From Phyllobacteriaceae bacterium (lineage in GTDB: Bacteria; Pseudomonadota; Alphaproteobacteria; Rhizobiales; Rhizobiaceae), in NCBI GenBank assembly GCA_029279965.1, contig JAJUHJ010000020.1, forward strand, positions 1 to 35,960: DNA of 35,960 nucleotides, written 5' to 3'. The notes under the pieces were generated by a model that saw nothing but the letters and a program-made list of their open reading frames with translations, did no database searches and was not told the origin of the DNA. Below, piece after piece: positions 1 through 10,281 of this stretch. The stretch's first letter is position 1. The number at the start of each line of letters is the position of its first letter. The translations under genes were made by a program, and so were the position numbers.

Positions 1-1179
1 AACGATTATCTCTCCAGGAAAGTGGGTGCTCGCGTACTCCTGAAACGAGAGGACTTGACGCCCGTGCGCTCGTACAAGCTGCGTGGGGCCTTCAACTTCA
101 TGCGCAAAGCCATTCTGGAAGGCATCGGTGAGAATGGCTTCGTCTGCGCCTCCGCGGGCAATCACGCGCAGGGTTTTGCCTATGTCTGCCGCCATTTTTC
201 ACGCAAGGGCGTGGTGTTCATGCCGGTCACGACTCCGCAGCAGAAAATCGACAAGACGCGGCTGTTCGGAGGCGAATGGATCGAGGTCCGCCTCATCGGT
301 GATTTCTTCGAAGAGAGCTATGCCGCAGCCGAGGATTTTGCGAGCACCGGCGGGGCGCTGATGGTGCCTCCCTTCGATCATGCCGATATCATTGAAGGCC
401 AGGCCACCGTGGCGTTGGAACTGGCAGACCAGATGGGCGATCGGCTGGATGGCGCACTCGTCATGCTGCCCGTGGGCGGAGGCGGGCTGGCGGCAGGCGT
501 CAGCGGCTTCTTGCAGGATTTCGGCGCCGACGTTCGTTTCGCCTTCGCCGAGCCTGCCGGCGCCGCGAGCCTGCATGAAAGCCTTGCCGCGAACAAACGG
601 GTGAAACTGTCCCGTGTGGATAATTTCGTCGATGGCGCAGCGGTCGCGGAGGTTGGACGCCTGCCTTTCAAGCATCTGAAGAGATTTTCCGCGCAAGACG
701 TTCATGTCATTCCTGAAAATCGCCTGTGTTCTACCATGACGGAGATGCTGAACATCGAGGGTGTGGTCCTCGAACCGGCGGGTGCCCTGACAATCGACGC
801 GTTGAAGGATTTCACTCGCAAGGACCTGCGGGGCCGCACTGTCGTTTCGATTGTTTCGGGCGGTAATTTCGATTTCGAACGCTTGCCGGACGTGAAGGAA
901 AGGGCACTTCGCTTCGAGGGATTGAAGAAGTATTTCATCTTCCGCTTCCCGCAGCGCCCAGGCGCACTGCGCGATTTTCTTGATCTGCTGGGGCCGGATG
1001 ACGACATCACGCGATTTGAGTATCTGAAGAAGTCCGCGCGCAATTTCGGCTCGGTACTGATCGGTCTCGAGACGAGGGACCGGCGCAATTTTCCCACGCT
1101 CCTCAGGCGCTTCGACGAGTCGGGATGGGCATATCAGGACATCACCGATGACGAGACAATCGCGAGCCTTCTGATATGA
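1..1179 (+). CDS. ilvA: threonine ammonia-lyase (biosynthetic), 5'-truncated by window edge
   Basis: This PLP enzyme deaminates L-threonine to 2-oxobutanoate, the first step of isoleucine synthesis, in the cytoplasm. The frame is open from base 1, so the true start lies upstream and roughly 25 residues are missing; the GTG at 22 is internal. The PLP-lysine motif SYKLRGA is at visible residues 24-30 (Lys26), followed by SAGNHAQG and by the glycine-rich phosphate loop GGGGLAAG. The C-terminal ~80 residues (FRFPQRPGALRDFL onward) form one ACT-like regulatory domain. That matches the short, single-regulatory-domain form of about 400-420 residues and implies allosteric control. The stop overlaps the next gene's start in an ATGA, suggesting translational coupling. 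A catabolic threonine dehydratase is the alternative, but those lack this regulatory tail. Confidence 0.93.
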   Translation, partial: NDYLSRKVGARVLLKREDLTPVRSYKLRGAFNFMRKAILEGIGENGFVCASAGNHAQGFAYVCRHFSRKGVVFMPVTTPQQKIDKTRLFGGEWIEVRLIGDFFEESYAAAEDFASTGGALMVPPFDHADIIEGQATVALELADQMGDRLDGALVMLPVGGGGLAAGVSGFLQDFGADVRFAFAEPAGAASLHESLAANKRVKLSRVDNFVDGAAVAEVGRLPFKHLKRFSAQDVHVIPENRLCSTMTEMLNIEGVVLEPAGALTIDALKDFTRKDLRGRTVVSIVSGGNFDFERLPDVKERALRFEGLKKYFIFRFPQRPGALRDFLDLLGPDDDITRFEYLKKSARNFGSVLIGLETRDRRNFPTLLRRFDESGWAYQDITDDETIASLLI

Positions 1180-1718
1180 GCCATCAGCAGACCCGCTATG
1201 TGGTTCTGTTTCGGGGCGTCGGCGGCGCGACGCAACTCCCCGTCAAACAGCTTCGCACGGTGCTGGATGACGCGGGCTTCTCGATGGTGAAAACCTATAT
1301 CAACAGCGGCAATGCGGTTCTGTCCTCGAATCTCACCGGGCGTGAAGTGGCCGACAAGGTAACCGCGCTGGTCGGGGACCGAATGGGCTTTGAGAAAAGC
1401 GTGCTGGTGGCGAGTGCTGCCGAATGGGCGGAGCTGATAGCGCAGAATCCTTATCCCGAGGCGACAGGCGAGCCGACGAAGTTGCATGCCGCGCTTATGG
1501 AACGTGTGCAGGATGCCGATAAGATTACCGCTCTGGCGCAAAAGGCAACCGGCACGGAACGCTTCGACATAAGGGGCAGGGTGCTCTACCTGCATACGCC
1601 CGACGGCATGGGACGGTCGCGCTTTGCGCCGAAAATCCAGCCGACGCTGAAGCTATCGATGACGGCGCGCAACTGGCGGTCGGTGCTGGCGTTGGGCAAG
1701 ATGGCCGGTCTCTCCTGA
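1176..1718 (+). CDS. DUF1697 family protein
   Basis: This 180-residue cytoplasmic protein of unknown function is recognised from the DUF1697 pattern. The N-terminus reads RYVVLFRGVGG, followed by the VKTYINSGNAVLSS segment (residues ~33-46) and a C-terminal half with a TARNWRSVLAL ending. The usual length in the family is about 180, so the gene is complete. Its ATG overlaps the ilvA stop by 4 nt, and no separate Shine-Dalgarno is obvious, so it is probably translated by coupling. No catalytic motif is visible and the biochemical role is unknown. The link to ilvA may be positional only. Confidence 0.85.
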   Translation: MSHQQTRYVVLFRGVGGATQLPVKQLRTVLDDAGFSMVKTYINSGNAVLSSNLTGREVADKVTALVGDRMGFEKSVLVASAAEWAELIAQNPYPEATGEPTKLHAALMERVQDADKITALAQKATGTERFDIRGRVLYLHTPDGMGRSRFAPKIQPTLKLSMTARNWRSVLALGKMAGLS

Positions 1719-2026
1719 AGCAGCAAACCGTGCTTCCAAAATTAATCGTTTGCACTTTGCCCGTTCGTACGCCATATGGGCAACACAGGCGCATGAGCCG
1801 GGTCTGCCGGCTTTCTCAAACGAGACTGGTTGCGTCTTTTCTCCCTCACGTTCCTCTGGTTCGAAAGGCGGGAATCCCGGCGCAGCACGCACCGGGCGCG
1901 ACAGCGCAGCCGCGCGGAGCAGGGCTCCGCCGCCTTGTCGTTCATTAAATCCATAATCGGCAGGTTGCGCCCTGCCGCATTGCAAGTTGCGGCCGGAACT
2001 CTGGGCCGCTGACGAAAGAGAAACTA
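1719..2026 (+). promoter_or_regulatory. 308-bp gene-free stretch, probable structured leader of the DEAD-box gene
   Basis: No coding ORF in this stretch looks real. A weak promoter-like pair, TTGCAC (1750-1755) and CATATG (1773-1778), would give a leader of about 240 nt. Three clean hairpins follow: 1796-1812 (AGCCGG/CCGGCT), 1914-1930 (GCGGAGC/GCTCCGC, 3-nt loop) and 1958-1977 (CGGCAGG/CCTGCCG, 6-nt loop). A further pairing, 1975-1979 with 1988-1992, would compete with the third hairpin for its 3' arm. Long structured leaders are common on RNA-helicase mRNAs, where they can mediate cold or autoregulatory control; that role is inferred here. Confidence 0.4.
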
Positions 2027-3364
2027 TTGACCATTCAAGACAATGCGAACCCGCTCGGCTTCGCGCAACTCGGAATTACAGGCACGCTGCTGAAAGCCGC
2101 CACCGATGCGGGCATGTCCGCTCCTAAGCCCATCCAGGAGAAGGCAATCCCTCCCTTCCTCGAAGGCCGCGACATTCTCGGTATTGCTCAGACGGGCTCT
2201 GGAAAGACGGCGGCCTTTTCGCTGCCGATCCTGTCGCGGATCATCGGGCTTGGAAACAAGCGCCGCCCCCGAACCGCTCGCGCGCTTATTCTTGTGCCGA
2301 CGCGTGAACTTGCGGTGCAGATCGAGAAGGTTGTGCGTGAGCTTGCAGCCGGCGCGCACGTTTCCACCGCACTTGTGCTCGGCGGCGTTTCGCGCCGGAG
2401 CCAGGTCAAGCGCATGGCGTCTGGCGTCGATATCCTGATCGCCACGCCAGGCCGGCTTACCGATCTGGTGCGCGAAGGTGAGGTTGTACTCTCCGACACC
2501 ACTTGGCTGGTGCTCGATGAAGCCGACCGCATGCTCGACATGGGCTTCATCAACGATGTCCGCCGTATTGCGAAGGCAACGCATCCTGCACGCCAGACAG
2601 CGCTTTTCTCGGCCACCATGCCGACGGAGATCGAGAAGCTGTCGAAAACGCTCCTGCGCGATCCCGTTCGCATCGAGATCGCCCGGCAGGGCACCACCGC
2701 CGACAAGGTCCGGCAGCACGTCGTCATGGCGCGCCTCCGGCAAAAGCGGACCGTATTGGCCGAACTGCTTTCGGACAAGGGGATGGGCCAGGTCATCGTG
2801 TTCGCCCGCACGAAGCATGGGGCCGACCGGGTCACGCGCGACCTTCAGCGTGACGGATTCGAGGCTGCTGTCATCCACGGCAACAAGTCCCAGAACGCAC
2901 GCCAGCGGGCCCTCAATGATTTTCGTGAGGGCGTTGTCCGCATTCTGGTGGCAACCGACATTGCCGCCCGTGGAATCGACGTTCCCGGAATAAGCCATGT
3001 GGTGAATTTCGACCTGCCTGACGAAGCGGAGAGTTACGTCCACCGCATCGGCCGCACGGCGCGAAATGGTGCCGACGGCGAAGCGATCACGCTTTGCGAT
3101 CCAGGTGAGGGAAACAAGCTGCGGCAGGTGGAGCGCGTCATTCGGATGCCCCTTCCCGTGTCCAGGGATGTGACGGGCGACCCCGACCCGGTGCAGCCGA
3201 AGACGGCGGTTCCTTCCAAAGCACGTAGTCCGGAGGCTGCTTCGAAGGCAAGAAATGGCGGCGAGGCCATAAGAAAGGAAGCCGCTGGCAAGCCGCAGCG
3301 CCGGAAACGCAATCGCCGCGACCGCAAGGGCGGTTCCATGCGTTTCGGCTCAAAAGCTGCCTGA
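2027..3364 (+). CDS. rhlE: DEAD-box ATP-dependent RNA helicase, RhlE-like
   Basis: This 445-residue cytoplasmic helicase unwinds structured RNA during ribosome assembly, mRNA decay or cold adaptation. Visible motifs in order are: Q-motif region with KPIQEKAIP (~34-42), Walker A AQTGSGKT (54-61), PTREL, TPGRL, DEAD box D164-E165-A166-D167 in LVLDEADRMLDMGF, SAT near residue 195, then the second RecA domain with VATDIAARGID and HRIGRTAR (~340). The tail after about residue 375 is basic and low-complexity (RRKRNRRDRKGG), as in RhlE-type proteins, and probably binds RNA. The start is a TTG with a weak AAGAG upstream; rare-start use and the structured leader suggest restrained translation. The exact RhlE-versus-other assignment within the family is moderately certain. 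Confidence 0.92.
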   Translation: MTIQDNANPLGFAQLGITGTLLKAATDAGMSAPKPIQEKAIPPFLEGRDILGIAQTGSGKTAAFSLPILSRIIGLGNKRRPRTARALILVPTRELAVQIEKVVRELAAGAHVSTALVLGGVSRRSQVKRMASGVDILIATPGRLTDLVREGEVVLSDTTWLVLDEADRMLDMGFINDVRRIAKATHPARQTALFSATMPTEIEKLSKTLLRDPVRIEIARQGTTADKVRQHVVMARLRQKRTVLAELLSDKGMGQVIVFARTKHGADRVTRDLQRDGFEAAVIHGNKSQNARQRALNDFREGVVRILVATDIAARGIDVPGISHVVNFDLPDEAESYVHRIGRTARNGADGEAITLCDPGEGNKLRQVERVIRMPLPVSRDVTGDPDPVQPKTAVPSKARSPEAASKARNGGEAIRKEAAGKPQRRKRNRRDRKGGSMRFGSKAA

Positions 3365-3546
3365 CGACCGACACGATCACCGCTTCCGGGGAGGACCGCA
3401 AAATACGTCTCCGGTAGCGCTGTATTGCCGAAGCATTTGCCCGCGAATGAGCTTGCGGCGGAAAACGGAGGCTTGCCACTAGCCGCCTGCGTTTCTAGGT
3501 TTCCGTTACGCTTTAACCCCCGTCTGGGCGCGAACGAGGACCGGCC

Positions 3547-4587
3547 ATGCATAATTCGGTGATCGACACCATCGGTAACACGCCACTCATCCGCCTCAGG
3601 CGCGCTTCGGAGCAAACCGGCTGCGAGATCTACGGCAAGGCCGAATTCATGAATCCCGGCCAGTCGGTGAAGGACCGGGCGGGGCTGTTCATCATCCGCG
3701 ATGCGGAAAGGCGCGGCCTGTTGCGCCAGGGCGGGACGATCGTGGAAGGGACGGCCGGCAACACTGGCATCGGCCTGACGGTGGTTGCCAAGGCGCTCGG
3801 TTATCGCACTGTGATCGTCATCCCCGAAACGCAAAGCCAGGAGAAGAAGGACGCCTTGCGTGTCCTTGGCGCCGAGCTGATCGAGGTACCGGCGGTGCCG
3901 TATCGGAACCCCAATAACTATGTGAAGCTGTCAGGCCGCCTTGCCGAGCAACTGGCGCGCACCGATCCCAACGGAGCGATCTGGGCCAACCAGTTCGACA
4001 ACGTTGCCAATCGGGACGGGCATCGTGTGACAACGGCGGAGGAAATCTGGCGCCAGACCGAAGGCAAGGTCGACGGGTTTGTTTCTGCCGTCGGTACCGG
4101 CGGTACGCTGGCCGGCGTCGGCGACGGATTGCGTGCAAGGAAGCCGGACGTCAAGGTTGCGCTTGCCGATCCACTGGGGGCGGCGCTCTACAGTTACTAT
4201 ACCGCAGGTGAACTGAAGGCCGAGGGCAGTTCGATCACCGAAGGCATCGGGCAGGGCAGGGTGACTGCCAATCTGGAAGGCTTTCAGCCCGATTTCTCCT
4301 ATCAGATCGAGGATGCTGAAGCCCTGCCTATTATTTTCGACCTCGTGCAGGAGGAGGGGCTGTGCCTTGGCGGCTCCACCGGCATCAACATTGCAGGCGC
4401 GATCCGGTTGGCCAGGGAAATGGGGCCGGGCCACACCATTGTCACCATGCTGTGTGACTATGGTACGCGCTATCAGTCCAAACTCTTCAATCCGGCTTTC
4501 CTGCGTGAAAAAGGTCTGCCCGTACCAGCCTGGATGGAAAAAACGCCGGAGATTTCCGTGCCCTTTGAAGCAGTTCCGGAAACCTGA
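3547..4587 (+). CDS. cysK: cysteine synthase A-type PLP enzyme
   Basis: The enzyme makes L-cysteine from O-acetylserine and sulfide, using PLP, in the cytoplasm. The N-terminus has the signature IGNTPLIRL (9-17). The PLP lysine is Lys42 in GQSVKDRAG, the substrate loop is EGTAGNTGIGL (67-77), and the phosphate-binding loop is GTGGTLAGV (~183-191). At 346 residues it is longer than E. coli CysK (~323), as in the variant common in Alphaproteobacteria. GAGGA sits just upstream of the ATG. A cystathionine beta-synthase-like activity cannot be excluded from sequence, but there is no heme or CBS domain. The gene stands alone: a 182-bp gap precedes it, with a weak TTGCCA (3473-3478) / TAGGTT (3496-3501) pair, and a terminator follows. 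Confidence 0.88.
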   Translation: MHNSVIDTIGNTPLIRLRRASEQTGCEIYGKAEFMNPGQSVKDRAGLFIIRDAERRGLLRQGGTIVEGTAGNTGIGLTVVAKALGYRTVIVIPETQSQEKKDALRVLGAELIEVPAVPYRNPNNYVKLSGRLAEQLARTDPNGAIWANQFDNVANRDGHRVTTAEEIWRQTEGKVDGFVSAVGTGGTLAGVGDGLRARKPDVKVALADPLGAALYSYYTAGELKAEGSSITEGIGQGRVTANLEGFQPDFSYQIEDAEALPIIFDLVQEEGLCLGGSTGINIAGAIRLAREMGPGHTIVTMLCDYGTRYQSKLFNPAFLREKGLPVPAWMEKTPEISVPFEAVPET

Positions 4588-4597
4588 TGGCGATTTT

Positions 4598-4630
4598 ACG
4601 GGACGCTGACGCGTCCCGTCTTCATCTTCG
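4598..4630 (+). terminator. intrinsic terminator downstream of cysK
   Basis: A perfect 9-bp inverted repeat, ACGGGACGC / GCGTCCCGT (4598-4606 and 4611-4619), has a 4-nt loop and is followed by a moderately T-rich tail, CTTCATCTT. It lies 10 nt after the cysK stop and before the convergent MFS gene, as expected of a rho-independent terminator. The tail is not a pure T run, so efficiency is uncertain. Confidence 0.65.
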
Positions 4631-4660
4631 CGAGGGCGATTTCACCCGGATCAAATATGG

Positions 4661-5908
4661 CTATACGGCTGGGCTGACCTGCTGAAACAGGCGCCCGCGC
4701 TCGCCAAGAAGCACCAGGACGAGCGCGATTACTCCCAGAATGAAATAGCCTCCCGCCAGCGGCATCAGCGTGCCATCAAACGCTTGCCCGATTATCGCCC
4801 CGAGTAGGCCGCCACCCAGCGTGGTGACGAAGCCCAGAACGGCTGCCGCCGTTCCCGCCACATGCCCAAGCGGCTCCATGGCGATTGAGTTGAAATTCGG
4901 TCCCACCCAGCCGAACTGGAACATGGAAAGGGAGAAAAGCAGGAAAAACAGAGGGAAAGGGATCGGTCCGATAAAGGTGAGCAGAAGCCAGACGCCATTG
5001 ACGAGAACGAAACCGACCAAAGCGCCATGAGAAAGCCTGCGCATCCCGAAACGGCCGACGAAGCGGGAATTGGTGAACGATGATAGCGCCATCAGTCCGG
5101 CGCCGATTGCGAACAACAAAGGGAACCAGGCGCCGAGGCCATAGATATCGACATATATTTGCTGTGCCGAATTGATGAAGCCGAAAAGCCCGCCAAAAAC
5201 CGCCGTTGCGGCGAGCGTGTAGCATAGCGCGGTGCGGTTCGTGAGGACAAAACGAAAGCCTTCGATGATGGTGTTGAAACGAAGTGAACGCCGCATCTCA
5301 GGTGCAAGTGTTTCAGGAAGCCGTAGGAACGCCCAGATGCAGATGAAAAACGCCACCCCCGCCATCAACAGGAAAATTGCACGCCAGTTGCCCACGAACA
5401 TCGCTGCCTGACCCAAGGTGGGTGCCATGACCGGCACGACCATGAACACCATCATCACCATGGACATCACTTCAGCCATTCGCCTGCCGCCGAAGACGTC
5501 GCGAATGGCCGAGACGACGATGACGCGGGTGGAGGCGGCGCCGACGCCCTGCAGCACCCGCAGGATGAGCAGAGTGGAAAAGCTCGGCGCGAAAACCGCG
5601 GCAAGTGACGTGATAATGTAAATTACCGTGCCGATGAGGAGCGGCGCTCGGCGCCCGAACCGGTCCGTTATCGGCCCGTAGAAGAGCTGCGCAGCCCCCA
5701 GGCCCAACAAGTACGCGGTAATGATGAATTGACGGCTGTTTTCATCGGCGACGTTCAATGCACCACCGATCTGCTGGAGCGCAGGCAGCATGATGTCGAT
5801 GGCCATCGCATTGAGCGCCATGAGGGCCGCGGCAAGACCGATAAATTCCGCTCTGCTGATTGCAAGGGACGGCTGGAAAGGTTGTTCACGAGTGGCGGGC
5901 TCACCCAT
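4661..5908 (-). CDS. MFS drug exporter, Bcr/CflA family
   Basis: This inner-membrane H+-coupled exporter has 415 residues and twelve predicted hydrophobic segments. The N-terminal SRAEFIGLAAALMALNAMAIDIMLPALQQIG and the loop-2/3 GPITDRFGRRAPLLIG (MFS motif A form) place it in the Bcr/CflA subgroup, whose members export bicyclomycin, chloramphenicol or other small molecules. The start is set at the ATG at 5908 because GGAG(A) lies 6 nt upstream; the open frame runs another 35 codons, but that extension is hydrophilic and has no ribosome site. A promoter candidate lies about 120 bp upstream. There is no adjacent regulator gene, so the substrate is unknown. Confidence 0.88.
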   Translation of the reverse strand: MGEPATREQPFQPSLAISRAEFIGLAAALMALNAMAIDIMLPALQQIGGALNVADENSRQFIITAYLLGLGAAQLFYGPITDRFGRRAPLLIGTVIYIITSLAAVFAPSFSTLLILRVLQGVGAASTRVIVVSAIRDVFGGRRMAEVMSMVMMVFMVVPVMAPTLGQAAMFVGNWRAIFLLMAGVAFFICIWAFLRLPETLAPEMRRSLRFNTIIEGFRFVLTNRTALCYTLAATAVFGGLFGFINSAQQIYVDIYGLGAWFPLLFAIGAGLMALSSFTNSRFVGRFGMRRLSHGALVGFVLVNGVWLLLTFIGPIPFPLFFLLFSLSMFQFGWVGPNFNSIAMEPLGHVAGTAAAVLGFVTTLGGGLLGAIIGQAFDGTLMPLAGGYFILGVIALVLVLLGERGRLFQQVSPAV

Positions 5909-6031
5909 GCTTATCTCCGAATAAAGGCGCGCGGGAGGACGCGCTGGAAAACGATGAAGATCCGACGAAGAACTGAGGATCTTGAAGAGGGGACGGAAAA
6001 ACGCGCCGACCATTGGCCGGCGCTACACTGG

Positions 6032-6061
6032 ATTATAAAAACTTTATGAGATGCGTGTGCA
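6032..6061 (-). promoter_or_regulatory. candidate promoter for the MFS exporter
   Basis: On the minus strand a perfect TATAAT (6037-6032) is preceded at 18 bp by TGCACA (6061-6056). The pair lies between the end of the glutaredoxin gene and the exporter start, on the right strand for the exporter, leaving a leader of about 115 nt. A perfect -10 box is uncommon in this GC-rich sequence. Confidence 0.42.
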
Positions 6062-6094
6062 GGTTAATAGTGCCTGCACCGCCGTTTCATTGAG

Positions 6095-6430
6095 TCAGGC
6101 GGCCCCGCGGGCGCTTACGCCTTTCTCCTCAAGGAACGACTGCAATTCACTTGCCTGAAACATCTCACGCACGATGTCGCAACCGCCGACAAATTCGCCC
6201 TTTACGTAAAGCTGCGGAATTGTGGGCCAGTTGGAATATTCCTTGATTCCCTGGCGCAGGTCATCCGAGGTAAGAACGTTGATGCCCTTGTAGTCCACAC
6301 CGACATAATCGAGGATCTGCACGACCTGTCCGGAAAACCCGCACTGTGGGAAATCGGGCGTGCCTTTCATGAAGAGAACGACATCGTTCGTCTTCACCTC
6401 ATTGTCGATAAACTCGTTGATGCCGCTCAT
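6095..6430 (-). CDS. grxD: monothiol glutaredoxin, Grx4/GrxD family
   Basis: This 111-residue cytoplasmic thioredoxin-fold protein binds and transfers [2Fe-2S] clusters, usually as a homodimer or with BolA-type partners. The single-cysteine active site CGFS is at residues 30-33 within FPQCGFSGQVVQIL. WPTIPQLYVKGEFVGGCDI (68-86) carries the cis-Pro and the GG-C-D glutathione-binding segment typical of Grx4. Length matches the family. AAAGGA lies upstream of the ATG. A BolA gene on the same strand lies about 560 bp upstream; in related genomes the two are usually adjacent, but here a plus-strand gene intervenes. Confidence 0.95.
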   Translation of the reverse strand: MSGINEFIDNEVKTNDVVLFMKGTPDFPQCGFSGQVVQILDYVGVDYKGINVLTSDDLRQGIKEYSNWPTIPQLYVKGEFVGGCDIVREMFQASELQSFLEEKGVSARGAA

Positions 6431-6717
6431 AGCGCCGTCCTTTCATTGCCGGGTTCAAGGGCCGGCATTGGTAACCCAGAGCACCATGCGTTCACCTGGA
6501 CGCAAAAGGGTCGCTCTATCTCTTTGCTTTCCGCATGCTGATGTCAGATGTCGTCCACCCGACCGCAAAACGCTTCTGTTTCATATCTATTGCACGAGCC
6601 TCCGTGACGCAATGCTTGGCCCTCGCAAGAGATGCAAACGGCCTTGGCCGCGACGCTTGTCATAGGGCCGGAGCGTGATATCGTTATGATGGAGGCATTC
6701 GACGAGGAGGAGAGACA

Positions 6718-6990
6718 ATGCCGCAATTCGTCATTGAACGGGAAATGCCGGGAGTCGGGCAACTTGGCCAGGAGGATCTGAAAGGCGCCTCGCAAAAGTC
6801 ATGCGATGTTCTTCAGGATCTTGGTCCGGAGATTCAATGGGTCCACAGCTATGTCACCGACAACAAGATCTATTGCATCTATCGGGCGCCAAACGAGGAC
6901 CTTATCCGCCAGCATGCTGAGACAGCCGGCTTCCCGGCAAACAGTATCGCGCAGGTGCGAAACACCATCGATCCGACCACGGCCGATTAG
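6718..6990 (+). CDS. DUF4242 (SCO4226-like) small protein
   Basis: The 90-residue product is predicted cytoplasmic and matches the DUF4242 pattern: a PQFVIEREMPG start, a central QWVHSYVTDNKIYCIYRAPNEDLI-type segment (split here by His43 and Cys53) and a FPANSIAQVRNTIDP ending. The family includes the Streptomyces nickel-binding protein SCO4226, a ferredoxin-like beta-alpha-beta fold; whether this one binds metal is unknown. A strong AGGAGGAGAG precedes the ATG. A weak promoter-like pair, TTGTCA (6657-6662) / TATCGT (6679-6684), lies upstream. Its TAG overlaps the convergent BolA stop by 3-4 nt. It is alone on its strand here, between two genes that are normally neighbours. Confidence 0.82.
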   Translation: MPQFVIEREMPGVGQLGQEDLKGASQKSCDVLQDLGPEIQWVHSYVTDNKIYCIYRAPNEDLIRQHAETAGFPANSIAQVRNTIDPTTAD

Positions 6991-7220
6991 TCCGGGACGC
7001 TGGTCTGCAGGGCGAGCGCGTGCAGCACGCCGCCCATATTGCCCTTGAGGGCCTCGTAAACCATCTGATGCTGCTGCACCCGTGTCTTGCCGCGGAAACT
7101 TTCGGCAACGACTTCCGCAGCATAGTGATCGCCGTCACCAGCCAGGTCGCGGATGGTCACCTTTGCATCGGGAATGGCCTCTTTGATGAGGCGTTCAATA
7201 TCACCAGCGCTCATTGCCAT
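6987..7220 (-). CDS. bolA: BolA-family iron-sulfur partner protein
   Basis: This 77-residue protein of the BolA/YrbA (IbaG) fold binds a [2Fe-2S] cluster together with a monothiol glutaredoxin and takes part in iron sensing or cluster delivery. Visible features are the LIKEAIPDAKVTIRDLAGDGDHYAAEVVAE core and the RVQQHQMVYEAL segment, where His64-equivalent KxRVxQHQMVY marks the family; the ALQTSVP ending is also typical. It follows purL by 35 nt on the same strand and probably shares its transcript. The 3' end overlaps the convergent DUF4242 gene. The subgroup (BolA1 versus YrbA) is uncertain because the family is short. Confidence 0.92.
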   Translation of the reverse strand: MAMSAGDIERLIKEAIPDAKVTIRDLAGDGDHYAAEVVAESFRGKTRVQQHQMVYEALKGNMGGVLHALALQTSVPD

Positions 7221-7255
7221 GATCGTTCTCCCCTTCGGCTCACCCGTTCTGCTTG

Positions 7256-9466
<2,211 letters not shown>

Positions 9467-9504
9467 CTGCTGCCGCTTCTAACTCAATGTTCTCGGCTCA
9501 TAGC

Positions 9505-9532
9505 GCAGCCCGTGCAATGTTGCACGGGCTGC
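9505..9532. repeat. 28-bp interrupted palindrome upstream of purL
   Basis: A perfect inverted repeat with 13-nt arms (GCAGCCCGTGCAA and its complement) around a 2-nt centre; in RNA the stem would be about 11 bp with a 6-nt loop. It sits between the membrane-protein gene and purL. No T run follows it on either strand (CGTAAAAAC on plus, GCTATGAGC on minus), so it is not a standard terminator. It could be an mRNA processing or stability element, or an operator for purL. Confidence 0.6.
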
Positions 9533-9574
9533 CGTAAAAACAACCGGAGGTGTTTTGCCGCAGCGCAAACCGCT

Positions 9575-10150
9575 TCATGTCTTGCGCAACAGCCATATCG
9601 AATGCGCCATTGTATAAAGATAGGCGGTGAGTTCCAGAAACTCCTCGATACCCTGATGATGGGCATGTTCGGCCCAATCCGCTCCCGCAAGCATTGCGGC
9701 AGCAAGCACGAGCGGCCAGAACAACATGAACGTTCGTGGCCGGAGTGCCTCAAGAATATGTCGGCGTCTCATGAAGGCGAGAGCGAGGGCGCCCAGAAAT
9801 GCAATGCCGGAAATCCCGTACTTTCCGGAGCGCGACAGGCATATTCCGCCTTCATAGAACGCACTTCCGCAGCTAGGCGTCTCGCGCAGGACCGCCAAGA
9901 TGAGAATGAACGCGACGGAGATACAGGCTGCCGCCACCCCGTCAGCCGATTTAAAGATGCGCAAGGCATAGATCAGGACCGCCAAGCACAGCACCACCGT
10001 CTGGAGAGATTCGATCGGGCCGTTTTCCATAAGCATCATCTCTCCGGCCTCGTGGTTTTGCGCATAAATACCGGCCAGTGCCGCTAGAATGCCGGACCCA
10101 ATCGCGATGCCAGACCACAGAAGCGACCTGGGATACCCCGCTTTTCTCAT
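9575..10150 (-). CDS. multi-pass membrane protein of unknown function
   Basis: About 191 residues with roughly five or six hydrophobic segments. The first (SLLWSGIAIGSGILAALAGI) is followed by a short acidic/polar stretch, MMLMENGPIESLQ, after which the other segments run to the C-terminus. Similar E-x-GP-x-E stretches occur in small uncharacterised alphaproteobacterial membrane proteins, but I cannot name a family. Two cysteines (SCGSAF and GGICLS) lie in one probable periplasmic loop and could form a disulfide. The start is ATG at 10150; a TTG one codon earlier (10153) has better spacing to GAGG and is possible. It is encoded on the purine strand between purQ and purL, downstream of a repeat copy. 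Confidence 0.72.
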   Translation of the reverse strand: MRKAGYPRSLLWSGIAIGSGILAALAGIYAQNHEAGEMMLMENGPIESLQTVVLCLAVLIYALRIFKSADGVAAACISVAFILILAVLRETPSCGSAFYEGGICLSRSGKYGISGIAFLGALALAFMRRRHILEALRPRTFMLFWPLVLAAAMLAGADWAEHAHHQGIEEFLELTAYLYTMAHSIWLLRKT

Positions 10151-10281
10151 CAAAACGCAAGCCTCATATCCATTCCCCGATTGCCACCCACCACCCGCTT
10201 ACCGGATGCGCTCACGCTTTCGCTCATTTCGCGATCTGCCGTACCGAATGACCCGAGATGATTCCGCCACACCGCGATGGT

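Noticed and set aside
22-1179. GTG at base 22 as the start of ilvA
   Set aside because: The frame is open to base 1 and bases 1-21 encode residues typical of the family, so the true start is outside the window.
1717-1736. GAAGCA/TGCTTC hairpin as a terminator after the DUF1697 gene
   Set aside because: The stem is only 6 bp and is followed by CAAAATTA, not a T run; it also overlaps the stop codon.
1730-1956. Short open frames in the helicase leader
   Set aside because: None has a ribosome site or family similarity; several overlap one another on both strands, and the region is better explained by hairpins.
2024-3043. 339-codon minus-strand frame under the DEAD-box helicase
   Set aside because: Shadow of the helicase; no start signal or family resemblance.
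5909-6013. 35-codon N-terminal extension of the MFS exporter
   Set aside because: The extension is hydrophilic, lacks a ribosome site and would cross the promoter-to-start leader. The ATG at 5908 has GGAG at good spacing.
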